Positions 38,937 through 47,683 of a stretch of 64,000 nucleotides of DNA are shown here, in pieces. The stretch is from Flavobacteriaceae bacterium PS02336. Lineage in GTDB: Bacteria; Bacteroidota; Bacteroidia; Flavobacteriales; Flavobacteriaceae. The stretch spans positions 620,001 to 684,000 of the forward strand of contig JASCOF010000002.1 in NCBI GenBank assembly GCA_029960065.1, written 5' to 3'. Position 1 is the first letter of the stretch. The number at the start of each line of letters is the position of its first letter. The translations under genes were made by a program, and so were the position numbers. A model generated the notes under the pieces. That model saw nothing but the letters and a program-made list of their open reading frames with translations. It made no database searches and was not told the origin of the DNA.

Positions 38937-40158
38937 AAAAGTAATATTAAGCGCTTGTTTGCTTATATCGTTCGTTTCATTTGCGCAACAAGGTACTGCT
39001 TCTCCTTATTCTTTCTTCGGAATTGGAGATGTAAGATTCAAGGGAACCCTTGAAAACAGATCAATGGCCGGGGTTGCAGTGGAGCAGGACACGATTCATT
39101 TAAATTTAGAAAACCCTGCTAGTTACGCCAGCTTATTGCAGACAACTTTTACAGTTGGAGGAACTTTTGCTACTTCTAATTTGAAAACAAGTTCTCAATC
39201 AGAAAAAGCGCAGCGTACTACTTTTGATTATTTAGCATTAGGAATTCCGATGGGAAAATTCGGTGCCTCATTTGGTTTGATACCTGTTACTTCGGTGGGT
39301 TATAAAATTCTTAATGACAATTCTGCAACAGAAGGAGCGATAAATTCACAGCTTGATGGAAAAGGTGGAGTAAATAAGGTATATTTTGGATTAGGTTATA
39401 AAATTATGCGTAATTGGACTATTGGTGTAGATGCGCAGTATAATTTTGGAAAAATCACAACTACTACTATAGAATCAATTACTGGAGTTCAAAATGGTAC
39501 TGCAGAAGTAAATACATCAGAGTTGTCTGGTATGGGATTTAGTTTTGGTACAATGTATCAAAAAAAGTTCTATAAAAAGATCAGTATGTTTTCTAGTTTA
39601 AGCTACACTTTTGCGAGTAATTTAAATTCAGATAATACCAGAACAATATCTGTTCAAGGAGATTCTGATCCTTATGTGTATCCTGCAGATTCACAGACTC
39701 TAAAGCTTCCTAATAAATTAAGTATTGGTTTGGGAGTTGGTGAGGCTAGAAAGTGGCTTGTTGGAGCAAATATGACTTTCCAAGGAGACGGACAGCTGGC
39801 AAATTATTATAATTCAATGGATAATGTGAGTTATGAGAATTACTCAAAATTTGCTCTTGGAGGATATTATCTTCCTAATTATAACTCTTTCACGAGTTAT
39901 ATGAGCAGAATTACCTATAGAGCTGGTTTGAAATATGAAAAAATTGGATTGATAGTTAATAATGAATCTATTAAAGATGTTGGAATGACGCTTGGAGTTG
40001 GAATTCCGATTCCTCAATCGTATTCGAATGTTAACTTTGGAATTGAATTTGGAAAACGTGGTACAGTTTCTTCTAATTTAGTTCAAGAAAATTATGTAAA
40101 CTTTAGTTTGAGTTTCTCTTTCAACGACAGATGGTTTGTGAAGAGTAAATTCCAATAA
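38929..40158 (+). CDS. outer-membrane beta-barrel protein of unknown function
   Basis: A 409-residue exported protein with signal peptide 1-19 (LLISFVSFAQ). Alternating polar/apolar beta strands continue through the chain and the end is SFNDRWFVKSKFQ with aromatic terminal strands. The start SPYSFFGIGDVRFKGTLENRSMAGV, with NLENPASYASL, is a recurring pattern in Flavobacteriia FadL/PorV-like barrel proteins. It is in the coaX-to-CorC series of genes, upstream of lptC. The cargo is unknown; a transport or assembly role in the outer membrane is a guess. Confidence 0.75.
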   Translation: MIKKVILSACLLISFVSFAQQGTASPYSFFGIGDVRFKGTLENRSMAGVAVEQDTIHLNLENPASYASLLQTTFTVGGTFATSNLKTSSQSEKAQRTTFDYLALGIPMGKFGASFGLIPVTSVGYKILNDNSATEGAINSQLDGKGGVNKVYFGLGYKIMRNWTIGVDAQYNFGKITTTTIESITGVQNGTAEVNTSELSGMGFSFGTMYQKKFYKKISMFSSLSYTFASNLNSDNTRTISVQGDSDPYVYPADSQTLKLPNKLSIGLGVGEARKWLVGANMTFQGDGQLANYYNSMDNVSYENYSKFALGGYYLPNYNSFTSYMSRITYRAGLKYEKIGLIVNNESIKDVGMTLGVGIPIPQSYSNVNFGIEFGKRGTVSSNLVQENYVNFSLSFSFNDRWFVKSKFQ

Positions 40159-40197
40159 ACATAATATTTTACCTTTTCTAAGCTCATTACAATTTAC

Positions 40198-40205
40198 TAC
40201 ATTTG
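40198..40205 (+). promoter_or_regulatory. -7 promoter box directly before lptC
   Basis: TACATTTG fits TAnnTTTG exactly and ends only 4 bases before the lptC ATG. A transcript from this box would have almost no leader. The -33 region (TTTTC) is only a partial match. Confidence 0.4.
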
Positions 40206-40209
40206 GCAA

Positions 40210-40764
40210 ATGAATTTACCAAAGAGATATAGTCTAATGGTTGTCACAGTTTTTGCTGTGACACTATTTTTTGGATGCGAAAGTAATTTCAAAGAAGTTC
40301 AGAAAATTAACTTCTCAGAATTTGTTCCCGCAACAGATGTTGATACGGCTAATATTAAATATACAGATTCTGGACGCATTACAGGGGTTTTAATTGCCTC
40401 TAAAATGCTGGATTACTCCAATCTTGATTTTCCATTTACAGAATTTCCAAAAGGAATCGATGTTACTTTGTATGATAAAAAGCAAAAGCGTACTTTTATA
40501 AAATCAAATTATGCAGTTTCGTACAAACCAACGCAGATTATTGATTTGATTGGTAAAGTAAAAATCACCTCTGAAGAAGGCCAGGTTTTGGAAACAGAAC
40601 AGTTGTATTTTGACCAGAAAAACGAATGGTTCTATACGGAAAGAAAATTTAAGCTGACAGATAAAAAAGGAGTTTCTCACGGTCAGGGAATCGATTTTAG
40701 TAAAGATTTTAAAGTGATTAATTCACAGCGAATAAGCGGTGAAATTGAATCAGACGAAGAATAA
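40210..40764 (+). CDS. lptC: LPS export periplasmic protein LptC
   Basis: A 184-residue inner-membrane-anchored protein of the Lpt bridge that passes LPS from LptBFG to LptA. The N-terminal segment SLMVVTVFAVTLFFGCESN holds a possible lipidation Cys near residue 23, common in Bacteroidota LptC. The beta-jellyroll follows: DTANIKYTDSGRITGVLIASKMLDYSN, then KIDLIGKVKITSEEGQVLETEQLYFDQKNEWFYTE, the typical LptC/OstA repeat pattern. It is followed at 6 bases by a small membrane protein gene. Confidence 0.85.
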   Translation: MNLPKRYSLMVVTVFAVTLFFGCESNFKEVQKINFSEFVPATDVDTANIKYTDSGRITGVLIASKMLDYSNLDFPFTEFPKGIDVTLYDKKQKRTFIKSNYAVSYKPTQIIDLIGKVKITSEEGQVLETEQLYFDQKNEWFYTERKFKLTDKKGVSHGQGIDFSKDFKVINSQRISGEIESDEE

Positions 40765-40770
40765 TAAGAT

Positions 40771-40965
40771 ATGGGTTATTTAAAATATACGCAGTACGTT
40801 TACATCATTATAGCACTTTTTTTTGCTTATGATGCTGTAGTGAAAATGAATGAAGGAGATGAAAGTTATCCCTTCTATTTTGTAATTGCAGGAATGTCTG
40901 CTTTTATGTTTTTCTTTAGAAGAAGATTTATCAATAAGCATAACAATCGTAACAAAAATCAGTAA
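40771..40965 (+). CDS. small membrane protein
   Basis: A 64-residue protein with two membrane segments (about 8-22 and 38-50) and a basic C-terminus (RRRFINKHNNRNKNQ). The start MGYLKYTQYVYIIIALFFAYDAV puts the first span at once. It is packed between lptC and the CBS-domain gene with 6- and 2-base gaps, so it is certainly part of the operon. No known family is recognised. A role near LPS transport or the CorC-like partner is only suggested by position. Confidence 0.7.
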   Translation: MGYLKYTQYVYIIIALFFAYDAVVKMNEGDESYPFYFVIAGMSAFMFFFRRRFINKHNNRNKNQ

Positions 40966-40967
40966 AA

Positions 40968-42224
40968 ATGGAAATTAGTATTATAATAATATGTTTAATA
41001 CTAGCAGCTTTTTTTTCTGGAATGGAAATCGCTTTTATTTCCGCAAACAAAATTTATCTTGAAATAGAAAAGAAACAAGACGATTTCTTGTCTCGAATCT
41101 TAACTAAACTTACCGAAAATCCATCCAAATTTATTGCTGCCATGCTTATTGGCAACAATGTAGCCTTGGTGATTTACGGTTTTTTTATGGGTGATCTAAT
41201 TCTAAATTGGATGACTAATTTGGGCCTAATTCTTCCTGATTGGTGGGATGTGGTCATTCAGACGCTTCTTGCAACTTTTATAGTATTGCTGACTTCAGAG
41301 TTTTTTCCTAAAGTTTTTTTTCAAATCTATGCCAATTCTTTAATTAAAATTCTGGCGCTTCCGGCTTATTTATTTTATCGATTATTTTATTATATCTCAT
41401 CTTTCTTTATCTGGATTGCTGATTTTGTGCTGAGCAAATTTTTTAGGACAGAAGGAAACCAGATTCAATTATTCAGCAGGATTGAACTCGGAAATTATAT
41501 TACTGAGCAGATGAGTACAGTTGAGGAAGATGAAGAAGTAGATTCTGAAATTCAGATTTTTCAAAATGCGCTGGAATTCTCGGGTGTTAAGGCACGTGAT
41601 ATTATGACACCTCGAACAGAAATTGTCGACATAGATCTTTTTGATACTGTTGACGATCTGAAGGCATTGTTTATTGAAACAGGATATTCTAAAATAATTA
41701 TAAGCCAGAATTCTTTAGATGATATTGTGGGATATGTGCATTCTTTCGATTTGTTCAAAAAACCATCTACAATAAAATCAGTTTTAATGACTGTGGAATT
41801 TGTTCCAGAAACCATTCTGATAAAAGATGTGCTGAATTTATTGATTAAGAAGCGTAAAAATGTTGCAGTTGTTTTAGATGAATATGGAGGAACTTCAGGA
41901 ATTATTACCATTGAGGATATTGTAGAAGAACTTTTTGGAGAAATCGAAGACGAACACGATTTAGATGAGGAATTAATCGAAGAAGAAATAAGCGAAGGCA
42001 AGTATTTGTTTTCTACGAGATTAGATGTAGAGTATTTGAATGAAACTTATAAATTAATGATTCCAGAAGAAGATTCTTATGGTACATTGGGAGGTTTTAT
42101 TGTAAATCATACAAAAGAAATTCCTCAAAAAGGAGATAAAATTGTCATTGATAAGTATCATTTTTTTATAAAAGAGGCTTCAAATAAGAAAATAGAATTG
42201 GTCAAATTGACAATTAAAGATTGA
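40968..42224 (+). CDS. CNNM/CorC-type CBS-domain membrane protein (hemolysin family)
   Basis: A 418-residue protein of the CNNM/HlyC-CorC group. Domains: N-terminal DUF21 with about four spans (1-150: IIIICLILAAFFSGMEIAFISANK); a CBS pair (about 200-330: VKARDIMTPRTEIVDIDL, then VVLDEYGGTSGIITIEDIVEELFGEIEDE); and the CorC_HlyC domain at the C-terminus (YGTLGGFIVNHTKEIPQKGD). Proposed roles are Mg2+ or Co2+ export; in Flavobacterium a homologue is GldE of gliding, but the location away from gld genes makes that uncertain. Confidence 0.88.
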   Translation: MEISIIIICLILAAFFSGMEIAFISANKIYLEIEKKQDDFLSRILTKLTENPSKFIAAMLIGNNVALVIYGFFMGDLILNWMTNLGLILPDWWDVVIQTLLATFIVLLTSEFFPKVFFQIYANSLIKILALPAYLFYRLFYYISSFFIWIADFVLSKFFRTEGNQIQLFSRIELGNYITEQMSTVEEDEEVDSEIQIFQNALEFSGVKARDIMTPRTEIVDIDLFDTVDDLKALFIETGYSKIIISQNSLDDIVGYVHSFDLFKKPSTIKSVLMTVEFVPETILIKDVLNLLIKKRKNVAVVLDEYGGTSGIITIEDIVEELFGEIEDEHDLDEELIEEEISEGKYLFSTRLDVEYLNETYKLMIPEEDSYGTLGGFIVNHTKEIPQKGDKIVIDKYHFFIKEASNKKIELVKLTIKD

Positions 42225-42272
42225 TTTTTTAAATTAATGAAAAAAAATGTGCAAAATAAAACGCTAGTTGTA

Positions 42273-42301
42273 TTGTTATTAACTAGATAATTGTATTTTC
42301 G
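42273..42301 (+). promoter_or_regulatory. promoter of the prolyl isomerase gene
   Basis: TTG, 18 bases, then TATTTTCG, one mismatch to TAnnTTTG. The -7 box lies 30 bases before the ATG. It supports independent transcription of the isomerase gene after the CBS-protein gene. Confidence 0.45.
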
Positions 42302-42331
42302 CAAACTGAATATAAAATTAACGATAATAAA

Positions 42332-44428
42332 ATGGCAGTTTTAGCAAAAATTAGACAGCGTTCCGCTTTATTGATAGGAGTTATTGCACTTGCATTATTT
42401 GCATTTATAATACAAGACTTAATTGGTAAAGGAACATTTAGTCAAAGTTCAAAAGATGTAGGAAGCATCGACGGAAAAGATATTTCATTTGAAGACTTTA
42501 GAATTAAAGTTAGTAATGTTGAAAAAAGTGGGCAGGGCATAACTTCCACTGAAGCTGCAAACAGAGTTTGGGATCAAGAAGTTTCAATCGCTTTATTGTC
42601 ATCTCAATTTGAAAAATTAGGATTGCGAGTAGGTAAAAAACACTTACTTGAAGTTTTAAAATCAGATCCAAATATTGGTAAAAACCCAATGTTTTTAAAC
42701 GCAGCAGGAATTTTTGATGAAGTTAAGTTTAACGACTATTTCAACTCAAATCCAGAAGCAAAAGAATACATCGCTCAAAAAGAGAAAGATGCTGAATTGA
42801 ATGCTAAATTTCAAATCTATAATACTTTAATTAAGTCAGGACTTTACACAACTGCTAGTGAAGGGAAATTGAAGTATGAGATGGAAACAAACAAAGTGAA
42901 CTTTGCTTACGCAGCAGCTCCTTATTCTTCTATTAAAGACAGTGAAGTAAAAATTTCTGATTCTGATATCGTAGATTATATGAAGAAAAACGAGAAAAAA
43001 TTCAAAGCGGATGCAACTCGTGAAATTCAGTACGTATTAGTAGAAGATAAAGCTTCTAAAGAAGATGAGGCTGAAATTAAAACTAAATTAAATTCATTAT
43101 TATCTGGAAGTGTTGTTTACAATGCAAAAACGGGTAAAAATGATACATTGCCAGGATTTAGAAATGCAACAAACATCGCTGAATTTGTAAACGCAAATTC
43201 TGATGTTCCTTACGATTCTACTTATGTTCCAAAAAATGCTTTACCAGCTGTTGATGCAGATAAATTATTTAGTCTGCCTGCCGGAGCAATTTACGGACCA
43301 TACGTTTATGGAAGATACTATGCGATTTCTAAATCTCTAGGTTTTAAAGCGGGAGTGAATGCAAAAGCTAGTCATATTTTAATTTCTTACGAAGGTGCTC
43401 AGGCTACTCCAAAAGAAAAAAGAACTAAAGAGGAAGCTAAAGCTAAAGCAGAGGAAATCTTAGCTCAAGTTCAAGCTAATCCGGATAGTTTTATGATGTT
43501 GGCTTTTACAAGTTCTGATGATTCATCTGCACAGCAAGGTGGTGATTTAGGATACTTTGGTCAAGGTCAAATGGTAAAACCATTTAATGATTTTGTATTC
43601 AACAATGGAATTGGAAAAATTGGTTTAGTAGAAACTCCTTTTGGATTTCACGTAATCAAAGTTACGGACAAACAAGACGGAATTCGTTTAGCTACTATCG
43701 CTCAAAAAATCGAGCCTTCTGAAGCTACTTCTGATAAAGTATTTACATTGGCAACTAAATTCGAAATGGATGCTGCTGACAAAGACTTTAACGGTGCTGC
43801 TAAAGAACTAGGTTTAAAGGTGGCTCCTGCTGTAAATGCAAAAGCAATGGATGAAGCGTTTGGTCCATTAGGAAACCAAAGAAACATCGTAAGATGGGCT
43901 TTTGATAAAGAAACAAGTAAAGGTGATGTTAAGCGTTTTGAAATTGCTAATATCGGACACGTTATTGCGCAATATAAAGGTGAAAACAAATCAGGTTTAG
44001 TTTCTGTTGATATGGCAAGACCATATGTGGAGCCAATCTTGAAAAACAAGAAAAAAGCAGAATTGTTAAAAGCTAAAATGTCAGGTTCAAGCCTTGAGGC
44101 TATCGCGAAGGCTGCTGGTGTTGCTGTTCAACAAGCTGCAGACGTAACTTTAGACAATCCAGTTTTACCTGGTGGTGTAGGACAAGAGCCAAGAGTTGTG
44201 GGTACGGCATTTGCTTTAACTGCTAATAAAATCTCTGCTCCAATTGAAGGAAACACGGGTGTTTATGTTGTGAAAAACGTAAAAACAGTAAAAGCTCCTG
44301 CAATTGCTAATCACGCTGCTTATGTAGAAAAAGTAAAAGCTCAAAGTGCAAATGATGCAAGCAGAGTGTTACCAGCGTTGAAAAACAATGCAAAAATTGA
44401 AGATAACAGATTACAATTCAATTACTAA
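42332..44428 (+). CDS. PpiD/SurA-like membrane-anchored peptidyl-prolyl isomerase
   Basis: A 698-residue periplasmic folding factor. A single N-terminal membrane anchor (about 13-33: LLIGVIALALFAFIIQDLIG), a SurA_N-like chaperone region (about 40-215), a parvulin PPIase domain (about 345-455: AKASHILISYEGAQ, GGDLGYFGQGQMVKPFNDFVF, ETPFGFHVIKVTDKQ) and a C-terminal helical chaperone part. This is the architecture of PpiD. It assists outer-membrane protein folding. It is closed by a strong terminator. Confidence 0.9.
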   Translation: MAVLAKIRQRSALLIGVIALALFAFIIQDLIGKGTFSQSSKDVGSIDGKDISFEDFRIKVSNVEKSGQGITSTEAANRVWDQEVSIALLSSQFEKLGLRVGKKHLLEVLKSDPNIGKNPMFLNAAGIFDEVKFNDYFNSNPEAKEYIAQKEKDAELNAKFQIYNTLIKSGLYTTASEGKLKYEMETNKVNFAYAAAPYSSIKDSEVKISDSDIVDYMKKNEKKFKADATREIQYVLVEDKASKEDEAEIKTKLNSLLSGSVVYNAKTGKNDTLPGFRNATNIAEFVNANSDVPYDSTYVPKNALPAVDADKLFSLPAGAIYGPYVYGRYYAISKSLGFKAGVNAKASHILISYEGAQATPKEKRTKEEAKAKAEEILAQVQANPDSFMMLAFTSSDDSSAQQGGDLGYFGQGQMVKPFNDFVFNNGIGKIGLVETPFGFHVIKVTDKQDGIRLATIAQKIEPSEATSDKVFTLATKFEMDAADKDFNGAAKELGLKVAPAVNAKAMDEAFGPLGNQRNIVRWAFDKETSKGDVKRFEIANIGHVIAQYKGENKSGLVSVDMARPYVEPILKNKKKAELLKAKMSGSSLEAIAKAAGVAVQQAADVTLDNPVLPGGVGQEPRVVGTAFALTANKISAPIEGNTGVYVVKNVKTVKAPAIANHAAYVEKVKAQSANDASRVLPALKNNAKIEDNRLQFNY

Positions 44429-44450
44429 GAATCAGTAATTTTCCTTATAA

Positions 44451-44490
44451 AACCCGAAACGTCTTATGATGTTTCGGGTTTTTCTTTTTT
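44451..44490 (+). terminator. terminator after the prolyl isomerase
   Basis: Perfect 10-bp stem aacccgaaac/gtttcgggtt with loop gtcttatgat, followed by TTTCTTTTTTTT. Confidence 0.9.
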
Positions 44491-44663
44491 TTGCTAAAAA
44501 TAATCAATTTCACTTTGTAATATTTTTTAGTTAATTTTTTGATACTCTGTAGGTAAAGTAGAGATTTAATCTAAAAAATTTGTGATATTCAAAATATTAC
44601 AGTTAATTTGTCCGAATTTTTATTTTAACATTTTCTTTGGATTTTAGAAATATTAAAATAAAG

Positions 44664-45152
44664 ATGAAAAACAGGACCCAAAACAAATACCTTAACATCA
44701 AACATTTAATGTTTTTTACTTTAAAAATTTTTAAAAAGAAGCCGAGAGTTTATACCAAAATAGAAAGTCATATTTTTGGAATCATTACGGAGCTTTTAAA
44801 AGTTGCCAGCACCGACATCAATGTAGATGAATTGGGTGGAAAGTATTATTTAAGTAACGAAGAACAGCATTTTAAAGTTACAATCTTAAGTAACGATTAC
44901 GTAATTCGATTAACGAATACACACGATTCTGTAGCGGAGAAATACGATAAAATGTTTGTAGAAGATGTATTGCGAGCTGTAAAAGAAGAAAAACACCGCA
45001 GAATGGAAGTTGTTTATGATTCTATTACAAATAGTATAGAGAAAATGGCTGAACGCCTTCATAACAGACTTATCGAATCGAACGAACAAGAAAGCCGTTC
45101 CGTTAGAAGATTAGAGACAAAATCTGAACGAAATAGCAAAAGAGCTTATTAA
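44664..45152 (+). CDS. hypothetical protein
   Basis: About 162 residues, soluble. A basic N-terminus (KNRTQNKYLN, later KIFKKKPRVY) precedes a mixed alpha/beta core (KIESHIFGIITELLKVASTDINVDELGGKYYLSNEEQHFKVTI) and a long charged helix (about 105-160, KEEKHRRMEVVYDSITNSIEKMAERLHNRL). The ATG chosen has a weak upstream; another Met 15 codons on (MFFTLKIFKKK) is equally possible. No family is recognised. It stands between the isomerase terminator and the convergent GHMP kinase gene. Confidence 0.6.
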   Translation: MKNRTQNKYLNIKHLMFFTLKIFKKKPRVYTKIESHIFGIITELLKVASTDINVDELGGKYYLSNEEQHFKVTILSNDYVIRLTNTHDSVAEKYDKMFVEDVLRAVKEEKHRRMEVVYDSITNSIEKMAERLHNRLIESNEQESRSVRRLETKSERNSKRAY

Positions 45153-45162
45153 TTTAAAGAAT

Positions 45163-46071
45163 TTATAGGATCATTTCTTCGTAAGTTAGAATTGTCTCGT
45201 ATCCTTTTCTAGCAAAATATTCGGTTGGATTTTCCTGCGAAACTACCATTACAAAATCACCGCCCCAAGCACCAAGACTTTTAATTACTCCATTAAAATC
45301 AGGGAAAACAGCTTCTTTAATAGTCTGCATTTCTAGAATATTACTCAGATGAATTTCATGTCTTTGAACTGCTGATGCAAATTCCTTTAATGTTTTAGCA
45401 GTAAGGATAGCATTTGTTATTTTGTTGTTTTCGGCTACGCTTTGTGCAAGATGATTGTTCTTATTATTGTTGTAAGCATAAATTGCAGCTTTACTATTTT
45501 GTTTTTTATTCAAATAAACAAAGTAAATATGTTTTTTAAAATCAGGAATAAATTCAACCGATTTTACAACGTTGTTTTTAATTTGATACAAAACAGGAGT
45601 ATTGTTTTGCGCACATGCAATATCATAACCACTTCCGCCAAAACTGTTGTTTAATAAGGTAAAAGCATTGACGTCTGCCCATTGAGCAATGTTATTAATA
45701 AGTGTTGATGAAGTTCCTAAGCCCCAATTTCTTGGAAAAGACAAATGCGTGCTTACTTTAAAGCCGGTAGAATTGTCTATAAATTTAGGGTTTAGAGTGT
45801 AGGCTTCATGCAGAATATCAATCAAAGTGGATTTTACAGTTTCAGCTTTTATTTCGGGTTTATTTATAAATTCATCAAATAAAATGGTTTCTTCAAACCA
45901 TAAATGTTTATCATAGTCGTAGCTTTTCCATTCGATTTCGTTGTTGGTTCCGTCTTCAATTATTAAATCTTGACCAAATTTTGTTGGCAGGGCAAATGCA
46001 TCAGCTCCATCTAAAACCAAATATTCTCCAGCGATAAAAAGTTTTCCGTTACTATAATATGTTTTTTTCAT
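45163..46071 (-). CDS. GYDIA-family GHMP kinase, candidate phosphomevalonate kinase
   Basis: A 302-residue GHMP-superfamily kinase. It begins SNGKLFIAGEYLVLDGADAFALP, carries the nucleotide loop FPRNWGLGTSSTLINNIA (about 105-122), the family signature FGGSGYDIACAQ, and ends SLGAWGGDFVMVVS. The frame is open 17 codons upstream but MKKTYYSNGK is the natural start. Next to HMG-CoA reductase, it belongs to the mevalonate pathway. Phosphomevalonate kinase is the step otherwise missing in this window, so this is the best candidate; the activity is inferred. Confidence 0.75.
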   Translation of the reverse strand: MKKTYYSNGKLFIAGEYLVLDGADAFALPTKFGQDLIIEDGTNNEIEWKSYDYDKHLWFEETILFDEFINKPEIKAETVKSTLIDILHEAYTLNPKFIDNSTGFKVSTHLSFPRNWGLGTSSTLINNIAQWADVNAFTLLNNSFGGSGYDIACAQNNTPVLYQIKNNVVKSVEFIPDFKKHIYFVYLNKKQNSKAAIYAYNNNKNNHLAQSVAENNKITNAILTAKTLKEFASAVQRHEIHLSNILEMQTIKEAVFPDFNGVIKSLGAWGGDFVMVVSQENPTEYFARKGYETILTYEEMIL

Positions 46072-46187
46072 ACTTTCATTTAAAAACAAATTCCAATCCC
46101 GAAGTCTCAGGAAAAACTCCAAATTCCATTACAATTGGAATTTGAAATTTTATTTAAATCTTATAATTATTGGAATTTTTATTTATT

Positions 46188-47501
46188 TTATTTTCTTAAG
46201 TTTTCAATAAAATCTACCACAGCGCTGTGAGAAACTGCTGTTTTCTTAAAATGAGATTTTATTAGGTTGCGCTCTTCGTTGGTCGCTTCAAATTGATTCA
46301 TAATATTGTTTAGGTGCATTTTCATATGTCCCTCTTGAATCCCAGTAGTAGTTAATGATCGTAAAGCTGCAAAGTTTTGTGCTAAACCGGCAACGGCAAC
46401 AATCTCCATTAATTCTTGAGCCGACGGCTTTTCTAAAATATCTAAACACAATTTTACTAGAGGATGAAGAGAGGTTAAACCGCCCACAGTTCCTAAAGCC
46501 AAAGGAATTTCGAGCCAGAAAGTAAAAATGCCGTTTTCGATTTTGGCATGGGATAAACTTGCGTACTGCCCATTTTTTGAAGCGTATGCATGAACTCCAG
46601 CCTCGACAGCTCTGAAATCATTTCCAGTTGCCAAGATAACAGCGTCCACGCCATTCATTATTCCTTTATTATGTGTAACTGCTCTAAAAGGTTCAACTTC
46701 GGCAATTTGAACTGCTTGTACAAAACGTTCTGCAAATTCCTGTGGATTACTAATGTGTTTTTCGGCTAATTCATCAATCGGACAAGAAACTTCAGCTCTA
46801 ACTAAGCAATTTGGAACATAATTGGACAAAATGCTCATAATTACCTCTAATTTTTCCCCATTATCAAGTAAATCTGAGTGTTGAGCTTCTTCTTTTAATG
46901 TTGAAGCGAATTGCTCCAAACATGAATTTATAAAATTAGCTCCCATGCTGTCTTTAGTTTCAAAAGTAGCATGCAGCTGATAATAGTTTTCAAGTAAACT
47001 TCTTTTGTCTTTTAGCTTAACATCCAAAATACCACCGCCACGTTGCTGCATATTTTTGGTTATATTCTGTGTTTCTGAAAAGAATTTAGGCTTTATTTCG
47101 TCAAAAAAACTTTTTAATTTATCAGCATCTCCATTGTATGTAAAATGAACCTGGCCAATTTTTTCGGTATTGATAATTGTTGTTTTGAATCCTCCTCTTG
47201 TAGACCAATATTTTGCCGCTTTTGAAGCTGCGGCAACTACAGAACTCTCTTCAATTGCCATCGGAATGGTTTTGTATTTTCCGTTAATTAAAAAGTTAGG
47301 AGCGACTCCAAGTGGGATATAGAGGTTTGTAATGGTGTTTTCGATAAATTCATCGTGAAGTTGCTGAAGCTTTTCATCTGAATTCCAGTAATTTCTTATA
47401 ATATTTTGCGCCTCATCTGGGTTCGAAAAATATTCATTTGCAATCCAGTTAATTTTTTCTTTTTTGGATAATTTAGAAAATCCGGCAACAGCGTTGTTCA
47501 T
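46188..47501 (-). CDS. hydroxymethylglutaryl-CoA reductase, class II
   Basis: A 437-residue soluble reductase forming mevalonate from HMG-CoA. Class II marks: N-terminal GFSKLSKKEKINWIA, the catalytic Glu region PMAIEESSVVAAASKAAKYW (about 80-100), the Lys/Asp region DSMGANFINSC, RAVTHNKGIMNGVDAVILATGNDFRAVEAG (nucleotide contacts), LGTVGGLTSLHP, and GIQEGHMKMHL with the catalytic His. No membrane spans, unlike eukaryotic class I. It supplies the pathway ended by mvaD 40 kb away. A TATATTTG box 30 bases upstream may be its promoter. Confidence 0.92.
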   Translation of the reverse strand: MNNAVAGFSKLSKKEKINWIANEYFSNPDEAQNIIRNYWNSDEKLQQLHDEFIENTITNLYIPLGVAPNFLINGKYKTIPMAIEESSVVAAASKAAKYWSTRGGFKTTIINTEKIGQVHFTYNGDADKLKSFFDEIKPKFFSETQNITKNMQQRGGGILDVKLKDKRSLLENYYQLHATFETKDSMGANFINSCLEQFASTLKEEAQHSDLLDNGEKLEVIMSILSNYVPNCLVRAEVSCPIDELAEKHISNPQEFAERFVQAVQIAEVEPFRAVTHNKGIMNGVDAVILATGNDFRAVEAGVHAYASKNGQYASLSHAKIENGIFTFWLEIPLALGTVGGLTSLHPLVKLCLDILEKPSAQELMEIVAVAGLAQNFAALRSLTTTGIQEGHMKMHLNNIMNQFEATNEERNLIKSHFKKTAVSHSAVVDFIENLRK

Positions 47502-47530
47502 TCTCAGTATATTAAATAATAATGTTGCAG

Positions 47531-47538
47531 CAAATATA
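47531..47538 (-). promoter_or_regulatory. -7 promoter box of the HMG-CoA reductase gene
   Basis: Minus strand TATATTTG followed by C, exact TAnnTTTG, 30 bases before the ATG. No clear -33 partner. Confidence 0.4.
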
Positions 47539-47683
47539 CCATTTTAAGAGTTTTGTTTAAAATGTATTTTGAAATTAGAAAGTACGCAATCGTTATTTTT
47601 TTTAACATTTAACACTTAAAATGTGTATTATGTTTATTTTTTTCACTAAAATTGGGCTCTTTTTTATATTTAAATTAATTGTA

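Noticed and set aside
38929..40158. Possible PorV-type T9SS component
   Set aside because: The barrel-like pattern is general and no T9SS gene lies nearby, so I leave it as an uncharacterised outer-membrane protein.
40968..42224. GldE gliding motility protein
   Set aside because: The domain order fits, but many paralogues share it and no gld genes are adjacent.
44637..44663. TTG start extending the hypothetical protein by 9 codons
   Set aside because: The extension has no recognisable start context; a later ATG is preferred, and even that is uncertain.
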